Part shown: positions 37,882 to 50,800 of the stretch, piece by piece
Numbering within the stretch: the stretch's first letter is position 1
Layout: every line of letters begins with the position of its first letter
NCBI RefSeq assembly: GCF_964340395.1
Contig: NC_135568.1
Span: 6,339,079-6,403,078 of the forward strand
Source of the DNA: Glandiceps talaboti
Lineage: Eukaryota; Hemichordata; Enteropneusta; Spengelidae
Reading direction: 5' to 3'
DNA: 64,000 bases
The notes under the pieces: generated by a model
The model's database searches: none
What the model was told of the DNA's origin: nothing
The model's input: the letters and a program-made list of their open reading frames with translations, nothing else
Made by a program: the position numbers and the translations under genes

Positions 37882-39526
37882 CTAAAAAGTAAAAGAAGAA
37901 AATAAAGGGTTAATTTTTTGCTACAAATTCACTTTTTTTTTGCACAAATTAACATCCTAAGTCCTTCCTACTGGAAATTCCAATGAAATAATAACGATCA
38001 AATTGTTTGCCAAATTCTTGAAATGAAATAAAATACACAGAATTGTGACAGAAATGGTCAAGCCAAAGATATTGCACCCTGTGGGACACCACTATAATTT
38101 TACAGAAATCAATAAACTTTCATTTATTGAAATAGTAATTCCACTGTTATACAACTTGCCAAGCACACTACATTCACTTCCTAGAAAGAACACATGATAT
38201 TTCAAACAATAGATTCTGCCACGTACAGATGATGATGATGCATAGAAATAAAATGTTTTCAGAATATTGGGAATAGCGACTGAAGTTTACATTTTGACAA
38301 AATTGTCAATATATAGTATGTCCCTTGAATAATTAAATAGACACATAAATCAATCAAACACATGCAGTTTTATGTTCCCTATTGTCACCTTTTCATTTTT
38401 TCTCAAAATTTCCTGTATTGAGTAATGTACAGTTTGATTTACTGTCAGTGTTACATAATTTACGACGTCCTCCAAATGCACTCATCTGATGATTGGCCAT
38501 GTATAAAACATACAAATAGACAATACACACTTATCGGTATAAGGATTCCATTTTCATATCTTTAAAATCAAACACATGTTTGCCCCACTTTGTGCTCATC
38601 ATTTTCAGAGCTACTCTCATAGCATACAGCTTGCGTTGCGGTTAGTTACAGCAAATGCACTGAAAATGTTAAGTGCTTGATCCCAAAAATACACACATCC
38701 AACAACCATACGTATAAACATACAACACACGTCCATCCATACCTCTGAAATTTTCCAAACATACACACAATGTATACAATACACGTTAACATCTATACAA
38801 ACATCTAAAACTATTCCAGAATTTACACACAAAAATAACAATATACGCTACTAATCAATACATACGTTTCACCTTCCTATCCCTGCAATTTTCCGGAATT
38901 CCCATAAATACGATCATTCCAGTTGTCACTCGTGCTACTATTGTATTACTAAATCAATTACTCACATAAAGCATTATTAGATGCAAAATGAATCATTGCC
39001 ATTCTGTATTTCAAAGACCATTGTATTGTATTGTGTTTCTAATTCTATAATTAAATAACGCAAAACGGGTCTGTATGAGTCATGGATTCGGGTTCAAATC
39101 CCGTATGATATCATAGCCTAACTATGTAAATGATTTGGTCATATTGTGAGCTCACGTCGTATGCCAAGATTACCATTTTTGGTAATATCAGTGTCACAAA
39201 TCAATAAACGAGTTTCCCAGATATTCATAACACCACTATAGTTCACCCTCCTTTTCCAATGAAATTGGATTTTATATCATATGGCATAATACAAAGGATT
39301 CGATTATTGCAACTGATATTTTTATTATTTTAAATGTATCTGTCACGGTTCTCCCTGAAATGGGTAACTAGGCACTCTCTTGTAAAAGTAATTTGTTAAT
39401 GGCTCTTTGATGAAATGAAAATTCTATTTGGAAATACTTCAGTTACTATCAACACGATATCAATCTAATAACCATGTCACTCAGACATGCTATTGTTCTG
39501 TTGTGTCAAAAGCCTTGCTTTCAAGA
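37882..39526. other. inferred intron, no gene seen
   Basis: This holds the acceptor side of the exon at 37814-37881. A T-arm-like GGGTTCAAATCCCG at about 39088 lacks the rest of a tRNA. Confidence 0.3.
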
Positions 39527-39910
39527 TACTAGATAGTCTCCATTACCCAGACTCTCACCTCTGGGGGCTCTTCTACAAGACCATCCTGTCGAGAATCAGG
39601 GGAAATCACGTTTCAACTACCCTGTGATGCAAGTCACACAGTACATTTCTTCCAAGTCATAAAAAAAGGGCTTACAAGGCCTGTTTTTTGTAATGTATTA
39701 ATGGCTTGAAAAGTTATAACTTGTCATGAAAGTACCTAAACCGTTTAGCATACATTTGTACAATGTTGGATGTGATGTATTCTCCAGCATGCACTGCTCT
39801 AAAACCTACTTCCTGTGTGAGCGAGTTGGAATCTTGTTTCCCAAGACTTTCGCTTGGGGAGGTCAGGTAGGCAGAGCCCCCAGTGGCGAGAGTCTGGGTA
39901 ACGGAGACTA
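39527..39910. mobile_element. TIR element with 9-bp flanking direct repeat
   Basis: Long terminal inverted repeats: TAGTCTCCATTACCCAGACT plus CTCACCTCTGGGGGCTCT at the left, and AGAGCCCCCAGTGGCGAG plus AGTCTGGGTAACGGAGACTA at the right. CTTTCAAGA flanks both sides (39518-39526 and 39911-39919), as a target-site duplication would. The left side has seven additional bases (TACTAGA) before TAGTCTCC. Non-coding, about 380 bp. An 8-9-bp duplication fits hAT-, P- or Mutator-like transposases; I cannot choose. Confidence 0.85.
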
Positions 39911-41019
39911 CTTTCAAGAGAGACACTCACCTGCCATTGTAAAACTGTGACTATTAAAGTAAGCTTTCAAATTTTACTTTTTTAGTAAATGTGAAGTGTT
40001 CACCACTGTTTTTTGTTTGTTTGTTGTTGTTTGTTTGTCTGTTTTGTTTGTTTTTTTGTTTTTTTTAAGCTGCGAAAAATTCTGAACTCAAATTTCTGTG
40101 GATATCTTGCTCTGAAACAGCAAACGAAGGAATCCACTTAATGTAGCCAAATATTGTATTAACAATATCCAAATTAATAATAAAAAATAAGATGAAATTA
40201 CTAGTTTTAATCACAATGTTTTCTTTATCACTATGGCAACAAGAATGTGGATTCTGCAGACTTCAGCTGTAACTTAAGATCACTACTCACACTCTTATAC
40301 CTAGCATTATAGACATTAGTATGGCTTAAAGTTACTCAGGTAATTATCTTGTCCGTGTCTGCCTAGCCTACCTGTAGATTCATACATGGTTCACTACGCC
40401 CAAACTCCCAAAAATAATTATTTTATAAGTCATGATCCCTTCTAGAACTGTAGCTTTATAGTATCCATGAATACCGATCTTATCCTGTATGTCAATCTTC
40501 CTTTTGGGGTGGTTGAGAAAACATCATTGAATGTAACACAGTGAAGCATTATGAAGACAGAAAGATGCATGGCGCCAGGTAGGATAAACCCCTGTAGTTT
40601 ATACAAATTAAAAGTAGATAATATTACCGTTATTGAAAAGAAGCGCCTGTCTGCCTGTAAGTATTCATAGCATGTAAATTCTTAATGACTTCAACAAGAT
40701 ATGATGTGTGTAAGTCTTCCGGTGTACGATATTTTCCCCCTAAGTCATTCTCTCTTTTGTCATATTTCTTAAGAACTAACAGAACGTGATTTGTTTACAT
40801 CTTGTTGCCCTAACAGTCTATCTAATGTATCTTTCTTGAAACCTACCAATGATGCCTTTTTGCTTGCACTTACACACAAAATTTTACAACAAATTTGGCT
40901 GCCTGAAAATTATTTCTGTATCGATTATTGCAATGACTATGATATGTGGCTTCATATCAAATTATTACATTTGAACAAGAGTTGGACTGTTCGGCAAATT
41001 ATTTAAATTACATTCTCAA
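39911..41019. other. inferred intron; GTTT-rich tract
   Basis: (GTTT)n simple sequence lies at about 40008-40070. No exon was supported, although a 38-codon frame from about 40552 runs into GTAAGTATT at 40660. Confidence 0.25.
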
Positions 41020-41345
41020 CTATCTTTCACTTAATTCTGATGATCTAAATCAGATTTTCAAAAATCATTCATTTTTTTCTGTGTTTCACTATCTTGTCAT
41101 TCAAGTAACAAGCCAATGCATCCAAAGCAAATTTTCAAAATTATTTGCAGTTAAATTTATTAATAATTTTTTTTTACTTTAAATTTTTTCATTTTTTTTT
41201 CTTTTTCCACTATCTTTCATGCAAGTGACAACCCAATACTTTAGATACAAACAAAAATTTCATTGAAAATGAATTTTTCTTTCATTTTCCACTATCTTTC
41301 ATTTGAGTATCAAACCAATAATTTTTGATCCCAAACAATTTTTTC
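41020..41345 (+). repeat. diverged tandem repeat around CACTATCTTTCAT
   Basis: The block CACTATCTTTCATTCAAGT followed by AA-CCAATA and AAACAAATTTTTCAAAA occurs about four times with large indels. An old T-rich tandem array. Confidence 0.5.
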
Positions 41346-42184
41346 AAAAGTATCACCCTTATTGTGATCGTGTTATTAATTCATGCTAGCAGAATCTCTG
41401 GTGTATAGAAATACCACATTTTCACTTCTCAAATTCTGAAATTCAATATGTGGACATTTCCTTCATAACTGTCATAATATGAAAGCTGTTCATGAATAAA
41501 TTATAGTGTAATACAAAACCATTATCTTAGGGGGCAACAGACATGACTTGTGTACAGGTGATTGACACACTTACGATTGGTGTCTCAACAATGTTACCAC
41601 TTTTTTGTCAATTTTCATAAGTCAGGGTCATTTTTACACTAAATAGTTGAAAATTGAGAGGGCAGAATAGCTCACAATACTTTATGTATGTGCAGACTAC
41701 GGTTGGTCTGTTGTCTAGAATCTACCCTGTGAAACAAAATATAATTTTCATAACAATAGTATATTATGTAAATTTTATAAGCTCTACCATTATTTTTAGG
41801 GGTGATCTGGAAAAAAAGTTTTTCTATTCGTGAATTCTACTAAACTTGAAGGCTGGATGTCAGATTAAGATTAAAATTTGGGTGTGGAAAAACAGTTGTA
41901 TGACAGAAAAAATTTCGTACTGAACAAAGGAATTTGTTTTTCATTTATGGCTCGAACCATACTTTTTTATACAACCATTGAAACTTTGCGTAACAATATG
42001 TTCAACAAAAACCTTTTGTTATCATATCCTGTCAGTTCTGATTCGTCTGCACTATTACCGGTAAGTTCGTCATCTCAGACTTTTTTTTACAACCATTGGA
42101 ACTTCAAGACAAAAAAATCAACAAAAACCCTACAGAGCCATATCTAGTAAGCTCTGAATTGTAGTAACTTGGTTCCTTCGTCAC
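41346..42184. other. inferred intron, repeat fragments only
   Basis: Includes an inverted copy of the short CACACCCAAATTTTAATC module at about 41863-41895. An 89-codon ORF at 41878 has no support. Confidence 0.3.
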
Positions 42185-42471
42185 CAGGACTCAACATTAA
42201 CAGTAGTCTCATGTCCATAGACTACCAATTCTTGTCGTGGGACTACCATAATTTGTAGCTGGAATTCCACTCTGGCTACTATGTACCATTGATTATGCAA
42301 TGATTTAAAGGATGGAAGATTTATGGACATATTTCCAATAGAGGAACTCTGTTTTCAGTTCAGGAATATTGGACTACTGGTCACCATCCTGCCTTTCCTG
42401 GGCTACCAATTTCTGAAGCTGGTAGCCCACTGGGATTATCATAGAAACTGCATAGTTAATTTCAAGCCCTG
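42185..42471 (+). mobile_element. CAGGGCTT-type TIR element, copy 1
   Basis: It begins CAGGACTCAACATTAACAGT and ends GTTAATTTCAAGCCCTG, which pair as diverged terminal repeats, and is collinear with 58577-58870. Shared blocks: GACTACCAATTCTTGTC, GGATGGAAGATTTA, GGAACTCTGTTTTCAGTTCA and GGTAGCCCACT. GTCAC occurs at both edges, suggesting a decayed duplication. Ends of this CAGGGCTYGAAATTAAC type are, to my knowledge, common in animal hAT-like elements. Confidence 0.8.
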
Positions 42472-43075
42472 GTCACACATCAGTATGCATACAACGACAC
42501 ACCATACACATGGGAACTAACACACTATTCTGCGCACAATTCATGCATGTAGAAAACTAAAAATTTTATCCACTTTCCTTCATCTCTAAATATGTATTTA
42601 AATGTCATGAACCTGGGGACATGTAACTTTACTTTCCACGGTTGAAAACACACAATGCTAGATTTCTATAATTCATATCGTTTCAACAGTTTGTATTCAT
42701 CATGCCCAAAGCAAAATATTTTTCCTTTCTCCAACAGCATTCCTCAAAGGACACAGCACACTTTAGTTCTTTACTCATCCGTTCACAATCAATTTTTTAT
42801 GACATCAGATCTCATAGCAAACATATGAAGGAATTCTCATTTGATGTCGTAGTATCAAACATTAGAGTTGTCTGTATGTGACGTACATGTGCTTGCATTT
42901 AGCACTTCATTGCAATGAATATTTCATGACAAAGCATTCACTTTAAATTTATGTGAAAGTAAAACTTAGAAGGCTACGTTTCAATCCCAGATCATCACAT
43001 TAATGTTATCTTAATAGGGATTATACCATGCATAAGCCAAAAATACGGAACATGGTCATTCTACAACATGAACAA
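42472..43075. other. inferred intron, no gene seen
   Basis: Only one copy of the GAATCCCA...TTATCTTA module (42981-43018) was recognised. Confidence 0.3.
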
Positions 43076-43275
43076 CATGTGTCTGTGTCACGACAATGCT
43101 TGTCTATGTCATGACAACACGTGTCTATGTCACGACAACACGTGTATATGTCACAACAACTCACGTCTATGTCATGACAGCGCTTGTCTATGTCACGACA
43201 ACGCACGTCTATGTCACGACAACGCACGTCTATGTCATGACAACGCTTGTCTGTGTCACGACAATGCATGTCTAT
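43076..43275 (+). repeat. 21-bp minisatellite, about 9-10 copies
   Basis: The consensus is CGTCTATGTCACGACAACGC with one more base. As 21 is a multiple of three and no frame makes a stop, ORFs of 65-95 codons arise on both strands, giving heptads such as ARLCHDN. Copies differ mainly at CG/TG/CA positions, as expected of methylation-driven CpG decay. Confidence 0.92.
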
Positions 43276-43300
43276 ATATTTTTCTTCATTTAGCCAAAAA

Positions 43301-43375
43301 ATACTCATGACCTAAGGATTGTCACAATGAGTCGCTCGACGAGTAGTGACAAAGGTCCCCTTAGGTCATGAGTAT
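43301..43375. repeat. 75-bp nested hairpin
   Basis: The outer arms ATACTCATGACCTAAGG (43301-43317) and CCTTAGGTCATGAGTAT (43359-43375) are exactly complementary. Inside, TTGTCAC pairs with GTGACAA, and CTCG-A-CGAG sits at the tip. It begins 26 bases after the 21-bp minisatellite. No second copy was seen here. It could be a structured RNA, a protein-binding palindrome or a very small foldback. Confidence 0.7.
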
Positions 43376-44399
43376 TGTAAATGCTGAACAAAGAAAAATA
43401 TTGGGGAATAACATCTAATTACATGGAATCATTCTGTTGTACTTGGCCAAGTTTTCTCTCTTTCAAAAAACTGCAATTCTGTGTACATGTATCAGTGTTT
43501 TTGCAGAAGTTTGGGAACTGTTGCAACACAGCGAAAAATCTGGTAAAATTTGCATTGATTTTTTCATACCTTGCAGCAAAATTTTGGTGGTTAACCTTGG
43601 TATAATACTTGGGAAACTCAGGTAGATTTGACACAACACTGTGGTATATGCTAGAACTGAAAACACACCCTGGGGGTCATACAACACCAGGAGTTCATAC
43701 TCTTAAAATTACACCTGCAGTGAATAAAACAGTCTACCATTTCACTCAATCACTGTCACAACTCGTACATGTGAACAAAGCTATAATAAATATATTTAGG
43801 TAATATGCAATGATGTCCTTGAGTTTCTAAAAAGATAAAGCATAACTGCTTTAATTTTATGACTCAACTTACTATGCTATATATCAAATGGTTTTGATCA
43901 ATCAAATCTCATTTTCCTAATACATTTCCAATGTCAAGGTCTTCTTAACAAAACAGAAATCCCATTTATTACCAAAGCAATCAAATAAAACGTGAGTACT
44001 GAGGCCAAAAACTAATATTTGTTTTCTCATGCAAGGTAAACGTTGTTTGAAACATGGAGTCTGAAGCACCAATAGATATGTGTATTTTCAAGTACTGTAT
44101 TATGTATATGAGAAATTGTTACTGCTGTGCAGTTAGTCTAACTTTGCAAGATATATGTTGTACCGCCCATCAGCCTCCATTCTCATATCTGACATACTAT
44201 ATGACTGTTTAGTGTATATCATAATATGCTATCATATTGAATTAAAAGTTTCACAAGGGACATTACTTACATTATTACCTTATTATCTCTTTTCTGCACA
44301 GAATTTCACGAATGTTTAATAACCTAACCAGTTCACCATATAGCGCTTTCCCTCCAAATTGTTGGAAACAGAATTTTCATATTTTTAAAAATATTTTGC
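43376..44399. other. inferred intron, no gene seen
   Basis: Overlapping ORFs of 60-74 codons on both strands at 43381-43803 indicate only a low density of stops. No splice sites support any of them. Confidence 0.28.
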
Positions 44400-44760
44400 A
44401 ATGTTCCAATATTATTTTAGACTGAAATCACACAAATAAGGCATAATTACAAATTGATACTAAAATAGTGATACTTTCTCACTAAAATAATTTGTACAAA
44501 AACTTTTTTGTTTTTGTAAAATTTTGTCACATTCATACTTTATTTTAGACTAAAATCATAGACATACTCCTTACTTATAAATTGACACTAAAATTATGAC
44601 TCAATTGTACAAAAAATTGTGTTCCTTGAAATTTTACACAAATTTGAACTTCAGTTTAGACAAGAACGATATAAATATTCATAACTAAGAAACTAGATGT
44701 CAAAATTATTGGTTAAAATTGATCCATTTACAAAATATTGTAAAAAATTTGGAGCATCTG
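44400..44760 (+). repeat. diverged tandem repeat of about 120-130 bp
   Basis: TTTTAGACTGAAATCA, AATTGATACTAAAATA and TTTGTACAAAAACTTTTT recur as TTTTAGACTAAAATCA, AATTGACACTAAAATT and TTGTACAAAAAATTGT, then more weakly a third time. Confidence 0.5.
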
Positions 44761-47249
44761 TATTTCATTAGGTATTTGATAGCCACAAGGTTAAAGCATG
44801 AGTTGTAACACAACACTGGACCAGTTATAGTTTATTTCAGAAATGAGAATATATCATGGTATCAAACATGAAAAGCTATATTTGCATAAATTGTGAAAGT
44901 TCAGGGCATTAGTGCAATTGTTATGCAAATTAAATAGACACCAAAAGAGAGACTCTATACATAATTCTGACAATGGAATACACCATACACTGTCTGTACC
45001 AAAGTAATTTTGACTTATTTTCTGACCAAAGAATCAACATTCTGTACATTTCCTCATAAATTAAAGCTCAGATTGTTATTATCAAAGGAAAAAGCTTAAA
45101 TTCATTTTCAGATAATTTGATACTTTGTAATATACATGTACACATGTTCTTTACATTCAACAAATCCATCACCAAAATTCTGTCAATATTGTCAAAATTT
45201 CATTCTTTCTTCGATAATTTTTGGATGTACGTTTTCCGATCTCATGCAGTTTTCATACATGTTCTTGAAATTATGTCAATGACACTATTTTTTTTCTGAA
45301 GTAAAAATATCCATTCGACTGAAATTCTTGATCTGACTTTCAATGCACAGAAAATATAGAACTGATATTGTATTAGTAAAAATTAAAAATTACCTGAATT
45401 TGTCTGGTTATGTTATTTTTTTAAATATTATATTATAGAAACCAAAAATAAAAATTCGTCCGTGACAAATCGTTGAAACTGTACACAAAATCACCTTCAT
45501 TTTAGGATTTGCAACTATTTCATCAACATTAGTAATCAGTAATCTCTATATTCATGTCCAATCCCCCAAAATATAAACACTAATTTACCCATTCACAGCT
45601 TCTCTCTCCATTGAGTTGCCTTTCCCACAAACAATAGAAGCAGACAGCACATTATTCCCACCCTTTGTCCAAGGTGATAACAGTCCAAACGAACAATAGG
45701 TCCAGATTATCAACAAAAGGGACTAACAGTTTGCCCTGTAGGCTACTGTGAGAAATCAATGAAGCCATCACACAACAAACGTCCAGTTCCTTTGTGACAA
45801 GTGTAATTATGACAAAATACTCTTGTGTTGGCATGGGTTGACTTTTACTGGTAAGCTGAAAATCTTATAATACTAAAGTCTATGCTTCGCCTTCAATTAC
45901 ACAAAATATTAGCGACAGAAAAAATATTGTTATGAATACTAACAATCCTTCGAAATTATCACAGCCAAACCCACGTGTTTGCTTATGTCTGGTGACTACT
46001 GAAGCAGATGGTCTGCATTGTTTATAGTGGTTAAAATAAGTACAAAAAAATGTAGCAACTGTAAAGTTATACCTGTATTACGGGCATGCTTCAGAGCTTG
46101 GTCTATCATTCCAGAACTGGCAACATGATTCAACAGAACAATTCCATGAGATATCATATGCATACACTGGTTCTGGCAAGCTTATCCCAAATGAACATGT
46201 GCTAATATACATGTACGAACACCAAAAATCATTACACTAAAGCATTGGAAATTGAATATTAATGATGCTCCCTTTAAAACTGACTGGGATATTCCATTCC
46301 TTCATAGGGGTGGAAACATTGTTCTGTTGAATGAGCTCACCATCATTGACAACTTGTGCTGAGGTATGAATCACCCGCTAAAAATAACTAACCAAAACAA
46401 AACAAAACAAAAACACCTACTTAATAATAGAAACACCATTATTTTGTTACCATGACTACAATAACCGTAACACCCCTGTGTAATAATGATATTTTAATGA
46501 CAACAGGGAATAGGGGTACATTCCAAATATCCCTCATAATTACAACTTGGGGGTATAAACATTGTGTCCTCAAAAAATTGATTAATTTCTGGAACAAAAA
46601 GAAAAAATCCAGCCTTCACCTTTGAAAAAATATAAATTCTCATAGCTTACGTTCCATTCTTTGAAAATAATGAACTTTTATGATAAATGAATATTGCAGT
46701 TACAAAGCTGACGATTTTACTTGTAGCAGAGAGGACAGCTCTCTTGGGAAGGAAACGCTGGAGGGACACGGCATAACAATTCAATTACTAAGTGTTCCAC
46801 CACCTCACCATCTGCTATGTATCCATTACAATAAATGAAGTAAAAACTCTAGAAAAAAAATGTGGTTTTATTTACATTTCATCAAATTTATAACAATTTA
46901 GAATCGCATAAAACAGATGGATGTGTAGATGTTCATAGGATGCGGAAGAAGGATTGCAATTGTTTGATAGTAAAGTAGTCATTTTTTTACAATTTGCACA
47001 TCTGATCACTTTAGCTCTATCTAGATAAACTGACTGTACATGTACTTTGTGTTTATCTGTATATCTACATATATAGGAAATTATAGCCCCAAGTGGATGG
47101 CTTGTATTATGAGATAAAATATCCTGCAATGATTGTAAGTACAAAAGATTAAAACAAATCTATGTTATGAATCATCATATAAGAATAAATACTACAGGAT
47201 TTGTACAGAACTGAGTATGAAGATGAATTATATAAGTAGTATAACTTTG
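44761..47249. other. inferred intron, no gene seen
   Basis: A short inverted pair, ATTCAACAGAACAAT (about 46128) and ATTGTTCTGTTGAAT (about 46318), is the only structure noted. A (CAAAA)n-like run lies at about 46394-46412. Confidence 0.3.
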
Positions 47250-47495
47250 AGAGTGGTGGTGATGGTAGTGACGATGATGATGGTGACAATGAAGATTATG
47301 ACAAAGACAGCAGTGGTGTGGTGGTGGTGGTGGTGGTGGTGGTGGTGGTACTGGTATTGATGGCGATGGTTGTAATGGTAGTGGTGGTGGTGGTGATGAT
47401 GAAGATAATGGTGATGATGACAACTATAATGATGACGACGACGATGATGATGACAGTGATGACGACGGTGATAATGATGATGATCACAACGATGG

Positions 47496-47541
<46 letters not shown>

Positions 47542-47690
47542 CATGATGATGACGATAATTATGATGATTATAACGACAGCGATGATGACAACAAGTTGAA
47601 CAATGATGATGATAATAATAATGATGATGATGATGATGATGATGGTGGTGGTGATGATGATGATGATGATACCACTGCAAACAATGCTAA
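47250..47690 (+). repeat. GAT/GGT trinucleotide microsatellite array
   Basis: About 440 bp of imperfect (GGT)n then (GAT)n with GAC and AAT variants; the purest stretches are about 47314-47349 and 47493-47540. It gives poly-His, poly-Ile and poly-Met/Val ORFs of up to 150 codons in several frames. They have no coding meaning. Confidence 0.95.
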
Positions 47691-50555
47691 CGGTGGTGGT
47701 ACTACAGTCTAGTAGTGATGACAGCAATGATCATACTGATCAATATCAACCCATAAATTTAATTTCAAATACTGCAGTTCAATTCAGAACCTGACAAACA
47801 ATACTCCTTATAAGAAATAACATCCAAGTTCTACCTCAATTTCAAACAACAGATCAATCTTGATTACAAAATTAGTAACCTTTCAGTCCAATTTGTGAAT
47901 TTTAATATTAAAATTATGATGCAAATCATGCATGAACTCTCACTGTCATATTTAATATAAATACAATCACATTAATCAGTGAGGGTCCTATGAATAATTA
48001 ATAATTTGCATAAAAAAGATGGTAGCCTTGTAAATATTTCATGTTTCTGATATTCTGCAGACTTAATAATTAACTGATCACAAATAATTCACTACCGTTG
48101 AAGGAAGCAAATAATATATGATGGTATATTATTTCGATTATGAAAAGTGTTGGTAGGGTATTGGTGTATGTCTGTATTTAAGTTTACACTCATCATTTAA
48201 AAAATTCTTCAGAATCTATTGTTTATTATGATAATACAGGTATTTTTTTGCATAATTATACCCTACCCACCCATCCCTTCCACCAACCCCAACCCATCCC
48301 AGCAGCATACATAGGTATATGTAAGGAATTCCAATTGACAGATTTTTGGTCATCTAAACAGGACTGTATGTTACAGTCAAACAGATGTAAACTAAGTAGA
48401 TAGTTTATCGATCGATCACTAATATTTGGTCGCTGGAACTGTTAAATATTTTTGCTATTGTCATGCCAGCATATGTTCTATGGTTTTGTGGTTGTTTTTT
48501 AAGTTGTTTTGTGGGGGGATTGGGGGAATTAGTTTTTACAGGATGGAGAACCGAGGGGACTTTGTCAGTATGATGTCAAAATTTACCCTGTCTACAAGCA
48601 CAACTCATATTGCCCACACAGATCAACAGCAAGTTTCAGTCTGTGAGGCCATACTGTGTTATCCAGACCGACCACGACACCGAATCAACCAAGCATACAA
48701 CTAATGTCGTATGTAATAGTTTCACCCTAATCCTCACCTATCCTATCATTCACAATAAAACATGAACACTGATAATCTAAACTACAATGTACTGAAACTT
48801 GTCAAATTAACCTAACAGATGGCAAACCATTTTTTACAACAAAGACGGGAACAATCACGACATTTTATGCCCGTTTTACTCATCAATGCACCTGAATTAA
48901 CTTACATAATATGATTAGAAAAAGTCTCCAGACTGATTTAATTATAAATGAAACAAATTACTCTATAATGCTCAAATCCAATCCATACACTTAATGACAT
49001 GCACGTCTCGGCTGCAAACTATTGTTTCATTTTTAAAAATGTAAAAATACTGAAAAAGTATTCTTGCATGCTATTTATTTTCACATTGTAAAGTAAATAT
49101 CCGATAATTAGCTGTTATACTGACAGAAGTGCTCGAGACTCTGTCTTCATAGATTTCTTTCTTTTTTAGAAAATAACATCTGGACACGGATCTATTCTTT
49201 AATTATGCAGTAAATGATTGAAAACACTGAAATCCTGCATTATATTCACTTGTAATTTCTTTTGTTTATAAATATAATTTCTCATGCCAGTTTTTCAAAT
49301 GAACAGAAATCTGTGATCACACTTTCATTTTTACGGTCTATCTCTCATGTTGTCTGCAATTCACTATAAAATCTTGTTCAACATCACCAGAAAGTTGTGT
49401 GACAAAATCTTCCAACAAAATACTCCAGTTGCAGCTAGCTATTTAGCTTTCGATGACAATTTTTAGCAAAAATGAAATTTGAAAACAGTGAATTCTTCTG
49501 CAGGTAGTGTTCACAAGTTCTGTTGTCAGTAATTTATGAAGCTTACCGGGGCATGACAATTTCGGGGACAGGTCCCACGAGTAAAGTAGTGGTTCTGCTT
49601 TGTGATTTGAATGTATGGATGGATTGGCTTTCTCCATGATGCCTGAATTAGAACTAACAAACACATGCTAGAATATAATATTGTGTGTATTTTTGTAAAC
49701 AGTGTTCAATGGTCCAAGATTTGTTATGGTACATCACCACTGTGTGGTAACAAATATATGAACAGTATTATATCTATGCTGTTTGTATGAAACTGTCACA
49801 TTTTATGATTTCACAAATTTTTCTTTCTCCCAAATTAAAAACATGACATATTTTCCCTAATTTTTCACGATTTATCAGATGTTAATTTTGTATTGATATT
49901 TCTCAATATCAATGATGCATATCGTTTTAATTTAATATTCATCAATTTACAAGCAGCAATTGATAATATATTTGTCGTTTACAAACTATAATTTTCTTTC
50001 ACTTTTTGTGCTTTTTAATCAACAACAGTCTGACATCAATGTAAATACTGATTTAAAAAAAAGAAAGAACAATGGTTTCTATCACACGAGGGCATACATC
50101 AAGTTCCAATGTATGTGCATGGAATGCTAAACTCAGAAGCTTTGTTGGGCACATTGTTAGCCTATATATCTCTCAGGCATCTGACTGCCTTTATTTCCTC
50201 TATGGTACAAAATGAACATTCCAATATACATGTAAACAGAGTTATTTGTTCATAGAAATGTGGTCCAAAGTAAAGAACAGCCACATTACATAGTTAACGA
50301 GCTGCACCCATTATTTTGCTTTGAAAATTCCAAACAAGGCAATTTCAGACACATAATTTTTTGTTGAAATCCATGAAAGAAGTACTACATTACAACTAAA
50401 AGAGAGTTTCCACTGACCAACTAAACACGTTTAGCGAATAGGATACATCCATCCTTCTGAAACTATCACCTCCAAAATTTTCTGAAAATACATTTTCCTT
50501 TCACAATTCTTTACCTGAACACAAGAATACACCTTGAAACAAACATTTTGTAGTG
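47691..50555. other. inferred intron, no gene seen
   Basis: ORFs at 48426 (92 codons) and 49443 (73 codons) show no domain or splice context. No mobile element identified. Confidence 0.3.
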
Positions 50556-50800
50556 TCTTTGTGTTTGCAGTTATTTTTTTTTAAATTGATTCCTGATGAG
50601 AAACATATATCATTACATGTATGGCCAGATAATCAGCAAAAGTTCACGGTTTGTACATTTTGCCTATGAGAGTGTCAAGTTTGTGTTTGCAATTATTTTT
50701 CTGTTCGAGGGATAAAAAAAGTGATTACTGATGAGAAACATATATTTTTATATGTATGGCCAGATAATCGGTTGGCAAAAGTTCATGGTTCTGTGGAATG
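50556..50800 (+). repeat. tandem duplication of about 120 bp
   Basis: Two copies share TTTGTGTTTGCAGTTATTTT, CTGATGAGAAACATATAT, ATGTATGGCCAGATAATC and GCAAAAGTTCA. The second starts at about 50680 and carries small insertions. Confidence 0.75.

Noticed and set aside
39050-39112. tRNA-like T-arm GGGTTCAAATCCCG
   Set aside because: The upstream 60 bases form no acceptor, D or anticodon stem, and no A box is present.
42970-43060. GTTTCAATCCCAG as part of a tRNA
   Set aside because: It belongs to a recurring repeat module and no cloverleaf can be drawn around it.
47175-47794. Poly-His, poly-Ile, poly-Met and poly-Val ORFs of up to 150 codons
   Set aside because: They are translations of one GAT/GGT microsatellite in different frames and strands; no splice sites, no other composition.
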